Assembly (NCBI GenBank): GCA_002348005.1 | Contig: DDYQ01000095.1 | Location: 3,421 to 16,079 of the forward strand | DNA length: 12,659 bases | From: Desulfobacteraceae bacterium UBA2230 | Lineage (GTDB): Bacteria > Desulfobacterota > Desulfobacteria > Desulfobacterales > Desulfosarcinaceae | Direction of reading: 5' to 3' | In this document: piece after piece, positions 1 through 7,629 of the stretch | Numbering within the stretch: position 1 is the stretch's first letter | How the letters are laid out: each line of letters starts with the position of its first letter | The notes under the pieces: model-generated | The model's input: the letters and a program-made list of their open reading frames with translations, nothing else | Told to the model about the DNA's origin: nothing | Database searches by the model: none | Made by a program: the position numbers and the translations under genes

Positions 1-974
1 CCAGCCTTGAGAATCAGCTCATATACCTCCTGCATAGCCGGTGATCGGCCAAGAATTTCTCCCAATCGATAGCGTTCCTTCAAAGAGGACCGTAGTACTC
101 GGTTTTCGGTGTCTAATTGGTCCGCCATGCGCTGGGCGGCCACTTGTTGTTCTTTGATATCGGTGATGTCTTTGAAGGTTGAGAGGAGGGCTGGACGTCC
201 TTTGAAGGTGATCGAGCTATGACATACCTGGACCCAAATTGTTTTATCGGATCTTGCCAGCGAGTGGACTTCCTCGACCCTGAGCTCGGAAGCGTCCTCA
301 GCCCTTGACGTGTATAGCCGCGTGATTTCATCAGCATTACCAGCGGGAGGCCGGTGTACCCGCCCGTTACGAATGTCTTCTGTGGAAAGGACGTTGAACA
401 TTCTGCAAAATGCCGGGTTCACATAACAAAACCGCGAATCCTGAACCAGGGCGACACCTTCGGCGATCTGTTCGGTAAGTATCCGGTAGCGCTCCTCGCT
501 TTCCTGCAGAGCTTCCTCGGAATGCTTTAACCATAGAATCTTACTCAACCGTTCGCCAATGGCTCTCAGAAGGCGAACTTCCTCTTCTAAAAAGGTATCC
601 AGGCCGCTGGCCGGAGGTTCCTTTGCATAAAATACGTCGATGTCCCCGACATGTTCGTCATTCAATATTATCTTGGCATTTTGGCGCCAGGTTGTCGCCT
701 GGAAATTTTCAGAAGTATATTCTTTGCCTTCCAGTCTGATCCGCGCACAAGCATATTCGGGATATTGCCAGGCTGCAGGAATCAGTTCTACAGCACGCTG
801 CATAATCCACGATAGCGATACACCCTGATTCTCAAACAAGTTTGAGATGCCGTAAAGGCAATTGAGCTCCTTTACCCTTTCAGTCAGTGCATTGGGTGGG
901 GCAGAAGCTTTAGGCGGTCCGCACGATTCACAATTAAGCTTTTTGTATTGATCGGAGCGAAAGTTCTTATTCAT
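1..974 (-). CDS. Sigma-54-dependent regulator, N-terminal part (sensor module, PAS, start of AAA+); runs off left edge
   Basis: An open frame of 324 codons runs without a stop from ATG at 974 off the left edge. Residues about 31-148 (TERVKELNCLYGISNLFE... to ERLSKIL) form an N-terminal sensor module that recurs in deltaproteobacterial kinases and enhancer-binding proteins. Residues about 155-275 are a PAS domain, starting ESEERYRILTEQIAEGV and ending in the STFKDITDIKE signature. A short coiled linker (about 276-300) leads to RYRLGEILGRSPAMQEVYEL, the usual opening of the sigma-54-interacting AAA+ ATPase. The Walker A, GAFTGA and helix-turn-helix parts lie outside the window. Known role of the family: ATP-driven activation of sigma-54 RNA polymerase in response to a signal read by the N-terminal domains. 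The ligand and target genes cannot be told. No strong ribosome binding site precedes 974, so the start is likely but not certain. It is divergent from the small-gene cluster at 1297 onward. Confidence 0.9.
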   Translation of the reverse strand, partial: MNKNFRSDQYKKLNCESCGPPKASAPPNALTERVKELNCLYGISNLFENQGVSLSWIMQRAVELIPAAWQYPEYACARIRLEGKEYTSENFQATTWRQNAKIILNDEHVGDIDVFYAKEPPASGLDTFLEEEVRLLRAIGERLSKILWLKHSEEALQESEERYRILTEQIAEGVALVQDSRFCYVNPAFCRMFNVLSTEDIRNGRVHRPPAGNADEITRLYTSRAEDASELRVEEVHSLARSDKTIWVQVCHSSITFKGRPALLSTFKDITDIKEQQVAAQRMADQLDTENRVLRSSLKERYRLGEILGRSPAMQEVYELILKA

Positions 975-1095
975 TTCAGTTTCTCGGAATTCATCGTAAT
1001 CATCAATGCTGCAACATAACTCATACCAATAAAATTCGCAATATGGTTAGCTACTTACAATCACTTCCTGTGAATTTTACCGAAAAGAAAGGACC

Positions 1096-1116
1096 AATAG
1101 GACCTGCGGTCCTATT
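1096..1116. repeat. Perfect inverted repeat, 9-bp arms, 3-bp centre (candidate operator)
   Basis: AATAGGACC, then tgc, then GGTCCTATT: two perfect 9-bp arms. A further GGACC lies just before it at 1091-1095. It sits about 120 bp upstream of the sigma-54 regulator start (974) and 180 bp upstream of the divergent GTG at 1297. No T-run follows on either strand, so an operator or DNA-binding site is more likely than an intrinsic terminator. Function inferred only. Confidence 0.5.
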
Positions 1117-1140
1117 ATGAAAGCACGGTTTTAGATTGAA

Positions 1141-1171
1141 ATTGGTAAGATCTTTCCGGACACTTACCAAT
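1141..1171. repeat. Perfect inverted repeat, 9-bp arms, 13-bp spacer (candidate operator)
   Basis: ATTGGTAAG at 1141-1149 and CTTACCAAT at 1163-1171 are exact reverse complements, with arm centres 22 bp apart, close to two helical turns. That geometry suits a dimeric DNA-binding protein touching two half-sites on one face of the helix. It lies between the two divergent genes, so it could control either. No family match is recognised. Confidence 0.5.
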
Positions 1172-1201
1172 AGAAAAGCGTTTTTCGCACGGTACAGGAG
1201 C

Positions 1202-1231
1202 GGGGGCATCAAAATCCCCCGGCTATGCCGG
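1202..1231. repeat. Two overlapping dyads (alternative hairpins)
   Basis: GGGGG (1202-1206) can pair with CCCCC (1216-1220). CCGGC (1219-1223) can pair with GCCGG (1227-1231) around a TAT loop, and GGCAT (1205-1209) can pair with ATGCC (1225-1229). The hairpins share bases and so exclude one another. They lie just upstream of the -10 box at 1250, so they would be transcribed only from a promoter further left. Confidence 0.35.
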
Positions 1232-1246
1232 CTCGATCGCTCTCTC

Positions 1247-1289
1247 TGTTATAATCGTTATTGCCACACAACTAACCGTAACCGAAGGA
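1247..1289 (+). promoter_or_regulatory. Extended -10 promoter and ribosome binding site for the gene at 1297
   Basis: TGTTATAAT at 1247-1255 is a perfect extended -10 box (TGn followed by TATAAT). No good -35 is seen at the right distance, as is usual for extended -10 promoters. GAAGGA at 1284-1289 is a clear Shine-Dalgarno sequence 7 bases before the GTG at 1297. Together they argue that the split small gene at 1297 was, or is, expressed. Confidence 0.5.
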
Positions 1290-1296
1290 TCCGATC

Positions 1297-1504
1297 GTGA
1301 CCGTCAAATCCAAATTGGCACAGAAGCGCCTGACCTCGCGACAACTTGCTGGGAAAGCTGGGCAAATGTACCCAATGCCTGCCGGATACACAGAGTTTCG
1401 CGCAGCTCCAATTTTACGGATACAAGGGTGCCTGCGAGCTCTGTCCTTGGACTGATAAATCTGGTAAGATCCTTGGCATGTCTTCGCATCACATTATTCG
1501 TTGA
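1297..1504 (+). pseudogene. Small Cys-pair (zinc-ribbon-like) protein, split by a +1 frameshift near 1339
   Basis: GTG at 1297 has a good ribosome binding site and reads VTVKSKLAQKRLTS, then continues out of frame to a stop with nothing family-like. Skipping one base at about 1339 restores a frame that reads on as DNLLGKLGKCTQCLPD and later YKGACELCPW, ending at the TGA at 1502-1504, about 68 residues in all. The two CxxC pairs (near residues 24/27 and 46/49) suggest a zinc-ribbon-like or other metal-binding fold, and the next gene also has Cys-x2-Cys at 24/27. The family is not recognised. A sequencing or assembly indel, true decay, or two unrelated frames cannot be told apart from sequence alone. 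The opposite-strand frame here shows no such motif. Confidence 0.45.
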
Positions 1505-1532
1505 AGCGGGATTCTTTCAATTCCCAATCGCA

Positions 1533-1557
1533 GGCCATTGAAATCCGACAAATGGCC
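1533..1557. repeat. Inverted repeat downstream of the split Cys-pair gene
   Basis: GGCCATT (1533-1539) and AATGGCC (1551-1557) are exact reverse complements with an 11-base spacer, about 28 bp after the stop at 1504. No T-run follows on the plus strand, so it is at best a weak terminator or an RNA-stabilising hairpin. Confidence 0.3.
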
Positions 1558-1587
1558 AGGAACGCTCCCTAAAAACAATACAGATGA

Positions 1588-1617
1588 GTGACGTTAAGAG
1601 GGAAACCTAAGTAAAAT
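1588..1617 (+). promoter_or_regulatory. Weak candidate promoter for the gene at 1675
   Basis: GTGACG at 1588-1593 (four of six matches to TTGACA) and TAAAAT at 1612-1617 (five of six to TATAAT) are 18 bp apart, in an AT-rich stretch about 58 bp upstream of the ATG at 1675. Pattern match only. Confidence 0.25.
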
Positions 1618-1674
1618 TTATTTTCTCTCTTCAGTTCCAGACGAATAAGAATCATAACCAACGAAGAAGGCGCC

Positions 1675-1890
1675 ATGCTGAAAAAATTAGATCAGCTTTA
1701 TGAGAATCATAACAAGACCGGCCCGATGATTTTGAACAGCGTTTGCTCTAAGTGCGGGACAAGTGTATGCGTTGAAATCCACAAGACCTCGGGTGGCTAC
1801 GGCATCAACGGCGGTTCTATATTCTTGACCAATGACCGGTTGTCGACAAAATGCATTCACTGCTATAAAAATGAGAAAAGTTTTACTTGA
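1675..1890 (+). CDS. Small hypothetical protein with two CxxC pairs (zinc-ribbon-like), 71 aa
   Basis: A 71-residue protein starts at an ATG with AGAAGG four to five bases upstream. C24-x2-C27 (NSVCSKCGTS) and C60-x2-C63 (STKCIHCYKN) are spaced as in a zinc-ribbon or treble-clef fold, with one extra Cys at 32. The basic N-terminus (MLKKLDQLYE) is probably helical. There is no signal peptide or membrane segment, so it is likely cytoplasmic. I do not recognise a named family and infer no specific function; nucleic-acid or protein contact through a zinc knuckle is plausible. It stands second in a run of short plus-strand genes, about 170 bp after the split Cys-pair gene and 170 bp before the Arg-rich gene, so it is probably a separate transcript. 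Confidence 0.65.
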   Translation: MLKKLDQLYENHNKTGPMILNSVCSKCGTSVCVEIHKTSGGYGINGGSIFLTNDRLSTKCIHCYKNEKSFT

Positions 1891-2062
1891 TAACCCAAAA
1901 GTTATGTAGTCGCGTTCCCATTGTTTAAATATCCCTCATAAAAAAGACAATAAATTAAATCGTTTCGTCTTAAAGCACAAGCGCATGGTTTTTGCAGGCT
2001 TGTTCCAAAGAATCCGTTAGCTCTGTCAGTTCTCATTGTATATTGCACGGAAAAACTTGGGG

Positions 2063-2245
2063 ATGAGCATACAAATTCATGATAATTGCGGAAGGCGTTC
2101 CGGAATCGCCAGACGACAAGTTTCATATTCTGTTCATATTCCCGAACGCCGATCGAATAAAGATAGAAGATCCGGTTTGGATCGCAGAAAGGAAATGCCA
2201 AAACCTTTGCCTCGATCTTCGGAAAGGCGGAAATGTTTCAAATAG
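2063..2245 (+). CDS. Small Arg-rich protein with RRSGxDRR-type repeats, 60 aa
   Basis: The frame opens with TTG at 2036, but ATG at 2063 (MSIQIHDNCGRRSGIARRQ) is the better start. The protein carries repeated basic blocks: CGRRSGIARR near residues 9-18, PERRSNKDRRSGLDRRK near 36-52, and SSERRK near the end. Blocks of the form ERRxxxDRRSGxDRR recur in short deltaproteobacterial proteins and in N-terminal tails of longer ones such as PilZ-type proteins; their role is not established. The charge suggests nucleic-acid or anionic-ligand contact, which is inference. The stop at 2245 lies 14 bp before the HU-like ATG at 2260, whose ribosome binding site overlaps this stop, so the two are probably co-transcribed and linked in function. 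Confidence 0.55.
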   Translation: MSIQIHDNCGRRSGIARRQVSYSVHIPERRSNKDRRSGLDRRKEMPKPLPRSSERRKCFK

Positions 2246-2259
2246 GTGAGGAACAGCAC

Positions 2260-2561
2260 ATGAACAATCCCGAGCTTATCGAAAGCTAAGTGCATCGCAG
2301 AACATAACCATGCAACAGGCAAGTCAGGTTGTCCGAATGTTTTTCAATGAAATATGCGCTGCGCTCACACAGGGCGACAGGATCGAAATCCGTGGCATGG
2401 GTTCATTGTGCGTCCGTCAATATGAATCATACACCGGACACAATCCGAAGTCTGGCGAAGAGGTGACCGTACGCGCTAAGAAAATGCCGTACTTCAAGTG
2501 TGGCCAGGGGTTGAGGGACCGGGTGTACCAAAAAGTCTCAGGTGCAGCGCAATCGAAATAG
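2260..2561 (+). CDS. HU/IHF-family DNA-bending protein, N-terminus split by a -1 frameshift at about 2283
   Basis: The readable frame from 2310 gives FFNEICAALTQGDRIEIRG, GHNPKSGEEV and KKMPYFKCGQGLRDRV, the core of an HU/IHF protein including the GxNPxSGE arm that inserts a proline into the DNA minor groove. This frame lacks the family's first helix. The helix is found upstream in another frame: ATG at 2260, after GGTGAGGA, reads MNNPELIE and then hits a stop. Reading back one base at the AAA of 2282-2284 joins them as MNNPELIEKLSASQNITMQQ, about 100 residues in all, matching the usual HU start (M-N-x-x-E-L-I-E-x-L). A single lost A in a short A-run explains it; a sequencing error, a recent mutation, or slippage are all possible. 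If translation began at 2310 the product would lack the first helix of the dimer body. It probably forms an operon with the Arg-rich gene. Confidence 0.8.
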
Positions 2562-2645
2562 GTGAATGAGGCGTCTTCGCCGGGCGAGGTCAAGGTGAAA
2601 AGTATCTGACAAAAAGACTACTTGCAACGCTGTCGGGATAAGGGC

Positions 2646-2686
2646 TTCGGAGGCATCCGAATGACCGCGGTTCGCTGCAGGCCTGC
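2646..2686. repeat. Dyads in the convergent gap between the HU-like and aldo/keto reductase genes
   Basis: TTCGGA ggca TCCGAA (2646-2661) and the 10-bp palindrome GCAGGCCTGC (2677-2686) lie in the 125-bp space where the two genes converge, the second touching the reductase stop codon. Neither is followed by a T-run. A modest transcript-ending or RNA-stabilising role is possible. Confidence 0.3.
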
Positions 2687-4022
<1,336 letters not shown>

Positions 4023-4952
4023 TCAGAGGAAGAATGCCTTTTTTTTGGCAAGACCTTCTGCCAGTGTAGCGAGGTAGGTTGATTTTTCGATCCTTTTGAT
4101 CCACTCGGCCGGTATGGCGCCGGCCCCCAGGTAAGCCCCGCTGATGGCGCCGGCGATGCAGGCGATGGTATCCGAATCGCCGTTGGTGTTGGCGGCCCGC
4201 ACGACGACTTTGCGGTAATCCTGCGGATATTTCAGAAAGCAGTAGAGCGCCAGGGCCACGGCCTCTTCCCCGGCCCACCCTTCGCCCAGAAAGGCGAGCG
4301 CCTTTTCCTCGTCCGCCCACTTGAGGCAGACGTTGACTTTCAGGATGGCGTAGTCGAACTCATTGGAGAGTCCGGTGGTGAATTTCAGCAACCGGGGAAT
4401 CATGCGCGCAGGCGCGGTCTGGTCGAGGGCCAGTTTGACCAGGTAGGCCGCCCCCACGGCGGCCGCCAGGCCGGTGGGGTGGCCGTGCGTGCAGACGGCC
4501 GAGGCCCGCGCCACCTCCCGCAGGCGGTCGGGGTCCCCCTGATAGAGATAGCCGATGGGCGCCACGCGCATGGCCGCCCCGCATCCCTTCGAGTAGGGCA
4601 CGCCGCTGCGGGTCCAGGGGACGCCCTTTTCAAGGTTGGCGACGCCCCGCAGGCAGGCGCTGCCCGGCGCGCGGTCGTTGTCCGGGGAATGCATCCAGGC
4701 AATGAACTCGTCCTTGACCGCGTCCATGAGCGCATCCAGCTCTTTTTCGCCGGCGTAAAGCAGCGCCTTGGCGACCGCGATGCTCATCTGCGTGTCGTCG
4801 GTGAAGAGCGCCGGGTTCGGCAGGTCGCTGATGCCGGCGGCTCCATACCGGGACTGGATCTGGGGGCGCTTTAAAAACTCGGTCGGCCAGCCAAGCGCAT
4901 CCCCGATGGCCAGTCCGAAAACGATCCCTCTGGAGCGGTCTTGATCATTCAT
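4023..4952 (-). CDS. ADP-ribosylglycohydrolase (DraG family), 309 aa
   Basis: The DraG family removes ADP-ribose from modified proteins or small molecules, using two Mg or Mn ions. Motifs in order: GLAIGDALGWPTEF at about 13-26; the metal-binding TDDT at 51-54; SKGCGAAMRVAPIGYL at about 121-136; THGHP at about 155-159; and NTNGDSDTIACIAGAISGAYLGA at about 256-277, whose D259/D261/T262 complete the metal site. All key residues are present and the length is normal. Start: the frame also offers ATG at 4985, but 4952 (MNDQDRSRG) has GGGAG seven bases upstream and fits the family N-terminus. No ADP-ribosyltransferase such as DraT, and no nitrogenase gene, is in view, so the classical nitrogenase-reactivating role cannot be assumed. 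A perfect CRP-type box lies 200 bp upstream. The C-terminus (KKKAFFL) is basic and hydrophobic. Confidence 0.92.
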   Translation of the reverse strand: MNDQDRSRGIVFGLAIGDALGWPTEFLKRPQIQSRYGAAGISDLPNPALFTDDTQMSIAVAKALLYAGEKELDALMDAVKDEFIAWMHSPDNDRAPGSACLRGVANLEKGVPWTRSGVPYSKGCGAAMRVAPIGYLYQGDPDRLREVARASAVCTHGHPTGLAAAVGAAYLVKLALDQTAPARMIPRLLKFTTGLSNEFDYAILKVNVCLKWADEEKALAFLGEGWAGEEAVALALYCFLKYPQDYRKVVVRAANTNGDSDTIACIAGAISGAYLGAGAIPAEWIKRIEKSTYLATLAEGLAKKKAFFL

Positions 4953-5151
4953 GCTGACACTCCCGGCGTTCACGATGCATCCCAAGGCTCCCCGCGGCGG
5001 GCGCGGCGAAGGGCCGCCGGCACCAGCGTCGGCAACGCCGATCCACCCGCCGACCTGAATCGCGAGCGGGCAAAGAATCGGCTGCCGTTCGGTTTTTCAA
5101 AGCCTTAGTCGGCTTTCAGGAGTTCACGTGCCATGAAACGCGGGAAAAAGA

Positions 5152-5167
5152 TGTGAACTGGATCACA
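5152..5167. promoter_or_regulatory. Perfect CRP/HcpR-type binding site, TGTGA-N6-TCACA
   Basis: TGTGA actgga TCACA matches the CRP consensus exactly. With flanks it reads ATGTGA-N6-TCACAA, one base from the TTGTGA-N6-TCACAA site described for HcpR, a CRP/FNR-family regulator of sulfate reducers. It lies about 185-200 bp upstream of the DraG-family start at 4952 and over 200 bp beyond the cytochrome stop, so the DraG-family gene is the likely target. Which regulator binds cannot be read from the sequence. Confidence 0.5.
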
Positions 5168-5334
5168 ACAATCGCAAAATCGGCAGGCGATTGAAACGGA
5201 AGGCTCCGCCCTGTCGCCGGGACCTTCCGTTCTGGTGGGACGGAGTGAAGGCCTGCCACGAAGATTTTCTCTGCTGTGCAGGCTGCTCCGGATCGGGCGA
5301 TTTGGCGCACCCCGCAGGAGGGGGGCTGCCTTTC

Positions 5335-5375
5335 GATGCCGCCGCCCGCGCATCGTTGCGTTTGGCGGCGGCATC
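5335..5375 (-). terminator. Strong 12-bp hairpin just after the di-haem cytochrome stop codon
   Basis: GATGCCGCCGCC (5335-5346) and GGCGGCGGCATC (5364-5375) are exact reverse complements around a 17-base loop, starting 10 bp past the stop at 5386-5388 on the minus strand. No T-run follows (the next minus-strand bases are GAAAGG), so it is not a textbook intrinsic terminator. A transcript-end or mRNA-stabilising hairpin is the likeliest role. Confidence 0.5.
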
Positions 5376-5385
5376 CGGGGAAGCT

Positions 5386-7629
5386 TTACGGCGTTTGAGG
5401 ATCCAGGTCCAGAAAGCGCGGGATGGCCCCTCCCCCTCCCGCTCCGGTGGCCTTGAGCTCCTGCATCTTGTCGAGATCCGGCGTTTTGCCCGTCACCCCT
5501 TCGGGGATGAAGAGCTGCGGATGGTCAAAGGGCGCCTGCTCGTTGGCCACCCGGGTGTCGGTGAGCCCCCGGCTCAAAAAGGCCACCAACGCCTGAATGT
5601 TCGCTTCGTTGGCGGGGTCCAGGGTGACATCCAGCCCCGGGATGGGCGCGATGTCGGCGTCCAGGTGTTCGATATTGGTGGCCGGGAAATTGCCGCCCCG
5701 GGTGTAGAACTCCACCACATGTCGCAGGGTGGCGTCGCCGCCGTTGTGGAAGTAGGGCCCCTGGAACTCCTGGTTGCGCAGGGTGGGCACCTTGAAGGCG
5801 CCCCGGGTAACGAATCGGTTGCCCGCGGCGGCGAAAAGTTCATCCAGCGGAAGCGGCAGGTCCACAATCGTCCCATCCGGCTGCACAACCTCGACGATAC
5901 CCTGGTCCGGCACAAAGGCGGCGACGTCGGCGGGGAGTTCGCCGTTCAGTTTCATGAAAGCCAGCTCCACGTAGGAAAGCGGCAGCCCGGGATCGAAGTC
6001 CGTGGTCGGGGGGGCCGTGGCCGCCCGGCCGATATCCTCCTCGGTCGGTCGCACGCCGATGTTGTAGAAGCCGATGTCGTAGACTGCCGGCAGACCGTCC
6101 CCCATGGGCATCAGTTCTATCATGGTCTGGGGAACCAGCACGTTCTGAGGATCGAGCGGGTCGTTGACCACGCCCGCCGGCGGCGCCAGGCCGGTGATGC
6201 GGAGCACGTGGTTCGAGGTTTCCGGAAGGATGTGGCAGTTGATGCAGGCGGCGTTGATCAGACCGGGATTCTGGCCGGAAAGGTTCGTTCCCTGGAACAG
6301 GTCCAGGCCCAGCTGCTCCTGAAGGGTCAGGGCATTAGGGTTGGGAGCGATCGGCACTCCACCGCCCCTGACGTTCGCATTGGCCCCCATGAACTGATCG
6401 AAGGGCGTGTTGTCCGCCACCAGAGTGGCCTGATAAAGCTGCATCGCAAGGCCGAAGTAGAGAGAGAAGTTGTGCCTGAGCTGCGAATCGCCGCCGTTCC
6501 ACCACTCCTCTTTGAAAGCCTGCTCGATGAGTTCCCGGTAGGTGAGGTCCGCGCCGGTTTCAGGATTTTTCATTCCCGGCACATTGTCGAGCCTGCCCGT
6601 GACCCTGCCTTGTTTGTTTCTGATGTAATCCGCCTTGGCGTAAGGCCCCAGGACGCTGTCCAGGGGGTGGATCATCTGAAATCCAAGGGGGAGCAGGCTG
6701 GGGTCCAGAAGCTTGTCGGCCAGTTCGGGGAAACTGCGGATGAAGCCGGACATTTCCAGATTGCTCAGCGGCGGACCCACGGACTGGGAAGCGTGGGCGG
6801 CATAGGGGATGCGGACCCGCACATCCTGGATCTGCGGCGTCTCCGCGGTGCCGATATTTCTCTGCAGTGTGCTGTCGCGGTCCCGGAAGCCGAAGGGGTT
6901 CACGCCGTTGAAAATAAAGCTGGCCCGGCCGTCCCAGAACATGTCCAGGTGCAGGACGGCGTTGACCATCGACGGGGCGTTGCGCGGCTCCACCTTGCGC
7001 TGGTTGGCGTCCTTCCAGGTAAAGATCGGATCCAAAGGATCCAGGGCGCTGTCTCCTTCTCTGACGCCCTGGGAGGAGACGACATCGTTGGTGTCCATGA
7101 TTACCCCGAGGAACTCATTGAGGGGGACCAGGGCGTCAACGGGCGCCGTGGGCGATTCCCGCCGATGGAAGGGGAAGTGGGCGGCGATCAGATCCATGTT
7201 GGGGCCGAACCCGTAATTGAAGGGCGGGTCATTGGGGCCGGGCACATTGGGGATGGCCGAGTCCCCAAACAGATCGTTCGGTCCGGGCATCAGTTGATTT
7301 TTCGTTCTGATATCGGCTCCGGCGTTGAAGTGGCAGGTCGCGCAGGCCTGGACATCGTCGCTGCCCACCTGCATGTCCCAGAAAAGCGCCTTGCCCAGGA
7401 CGACGGCAATCCGTTTGGCGGCAGTCGCTTCCGGGGTTCCAGGATTGCCTTTGAGAAAGGCCTGCAGGTTGGTGGGCTCCGGGACCGGTACGTCCTTCAG
7501 GGAGAGCGGCGGGGGCGCCACCTGCGCACCGGCCGGTTGCGGAAAGCCCGCAGCCCACGTCAGCCCGGCAATCAGCGGAATGATTACCCAGTGGCTGCCT
7601 TTCCATCGATTCATGCACATCATCATCAT
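5386..7629 (-). CDS. Large exported di-haem cytochrome c peroxidase / MauG-like protein, 747 aa
   Basis: Two c-type haem attachment motifs are seen: C96-ATC-H100 (DDVQACATCHFNAG) and C462-INC-H466 (INAACINCHILPE). KVPTLRNQEFQGPYFHNGG at about 613-630 and the following LRHVVEFYTRGGNF are the usual C-terminal signature of the CcpA/MauG family, and MFWDGRA (about 230-236) holds the tryptophan expected between the haems. Family members reduce hydrogen peroxide or carry out long-range oxidation of a partner protein in the periplasm. The N-terminus has a basic region, a hydrophobic stretch (about 13-28) and an AGA-Q cleavage site near residue 35, so it is exported. At 747 residues it is about twice the classical length, with extra loops before and between the haems. 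Start: a run of ATG codons at 7629 lies just after GGGGG, and the exact Met is uncertain. The gene stands alone, 446 bp after the SHMT-like gene. Peroxidase versus MauG-like activity cannot be settled here. Confidence 0.92.
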   Translation of the reverse strand: MMMMCMNRWKGSHWVIIPLIAGLTWAAGFPQPAGAQVAPPPLSLKDVPVPEPTNLQAFLKGNPGTPEATAAKRIAVVLGKALFWDMQVGSDDVQACATCHFNAGADIRTKNQLMPGPNDLFGDSAIPNVPGPNDPPFNYGFGPNMDLIAAHFPFHRRESPTAPVDALVPLNEFLGVIMDTNDVVSSQGVREGDSALDPLDPIFTWKDANQRKVEPRNAPSMVNAVLHLDMFWDGRASFIFNGVNPFGFRDRDSTLQRNIGTAETPQIQDVRVRIPYAAHASQSVGPPLSNLEMSGFIRSFPELADKLLDPSLLPLGFQMIHPLDSVLGPYAKADYIRNKQGRVTGRLDNVPGMKNPETGADLTYRELIEQAFKEEWWNGGDSQLRHNFSLYFGLAMQLYQATLVADNTPFDQFMGANANVRGGGVPIAPNPNALTLQEQLGLDLFQGTNLSGQNPGLINAACINCHILPETSNHVLRITGLAPPAGVVNDPLDPQNVLVPQTMIELMPMGDGLPAVYDIGFYNIGVRPTEEDIGRAATAPPTTDFDPGLPLSYVELAFMKLNGELPADVAAFVPDQGIVEVVQPDGTIVDLPLPLDELFAAAGNRFVTRGAFKVPTLRNQEFQGPYFHNGGDATLRHVVEFYTRGGNFPATNIEHLDADIAPIPGLDVTLDPANEANIQALVAFLSRGLTDTRVANEQAPFDHPQLFIPEGVTGKTPDLDKMQELKATGAGGGGAIPRFLDLDPQTP

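Larger units (their letters stand above)
4953..5385. other. Intergenic region, 433 bp, with three inverted repeats and a CRP-type box; no gene supported
   Basis: Overlapping short frames on both strands lack family motifs and are not called. The stretch holds AAAGCC ttagtc GGCTTT (5099-5116), the CRP-type box (5152-5167), a 9-bp inverted repeat AACGGAAGG/CCTTCCGTT (5195-5203 and 5223-5231) and the 12-bp hairpin at 5335-5375. On the minus strand the 5195-5231 hairpin is followed by only three T residues, so it is a poor intrinsic terminator. The part nearest 4952 should contain the DraG-family promoter, but no convincing -35/-10 pair stands out. Confidence 0.5.

Noticed and set aside
1902..2201. 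99-codon minus-strand frame over the Arg-rich gene
   Set aside because: No motif or ribosome binding site; the plus-strand frame carries repeated family-like RRSGxDRR blocks.
2134..2322. Minus-strand frame over the HU-like start
   Set aside because: Shadow of the HU-like gene and its leader.
4988..5030. GC-rich short dyads upstream of the DraG-family gene
   Set aside because: Arms are short and imperfect, as expected by chance at this GC content.
5105..5374. 89-codon minus-strand frame in the gap before the DraG-family gene
   Set aside because: No motif, and it runs through the hairpin and CRP-type box; better read as regulatory DNA.
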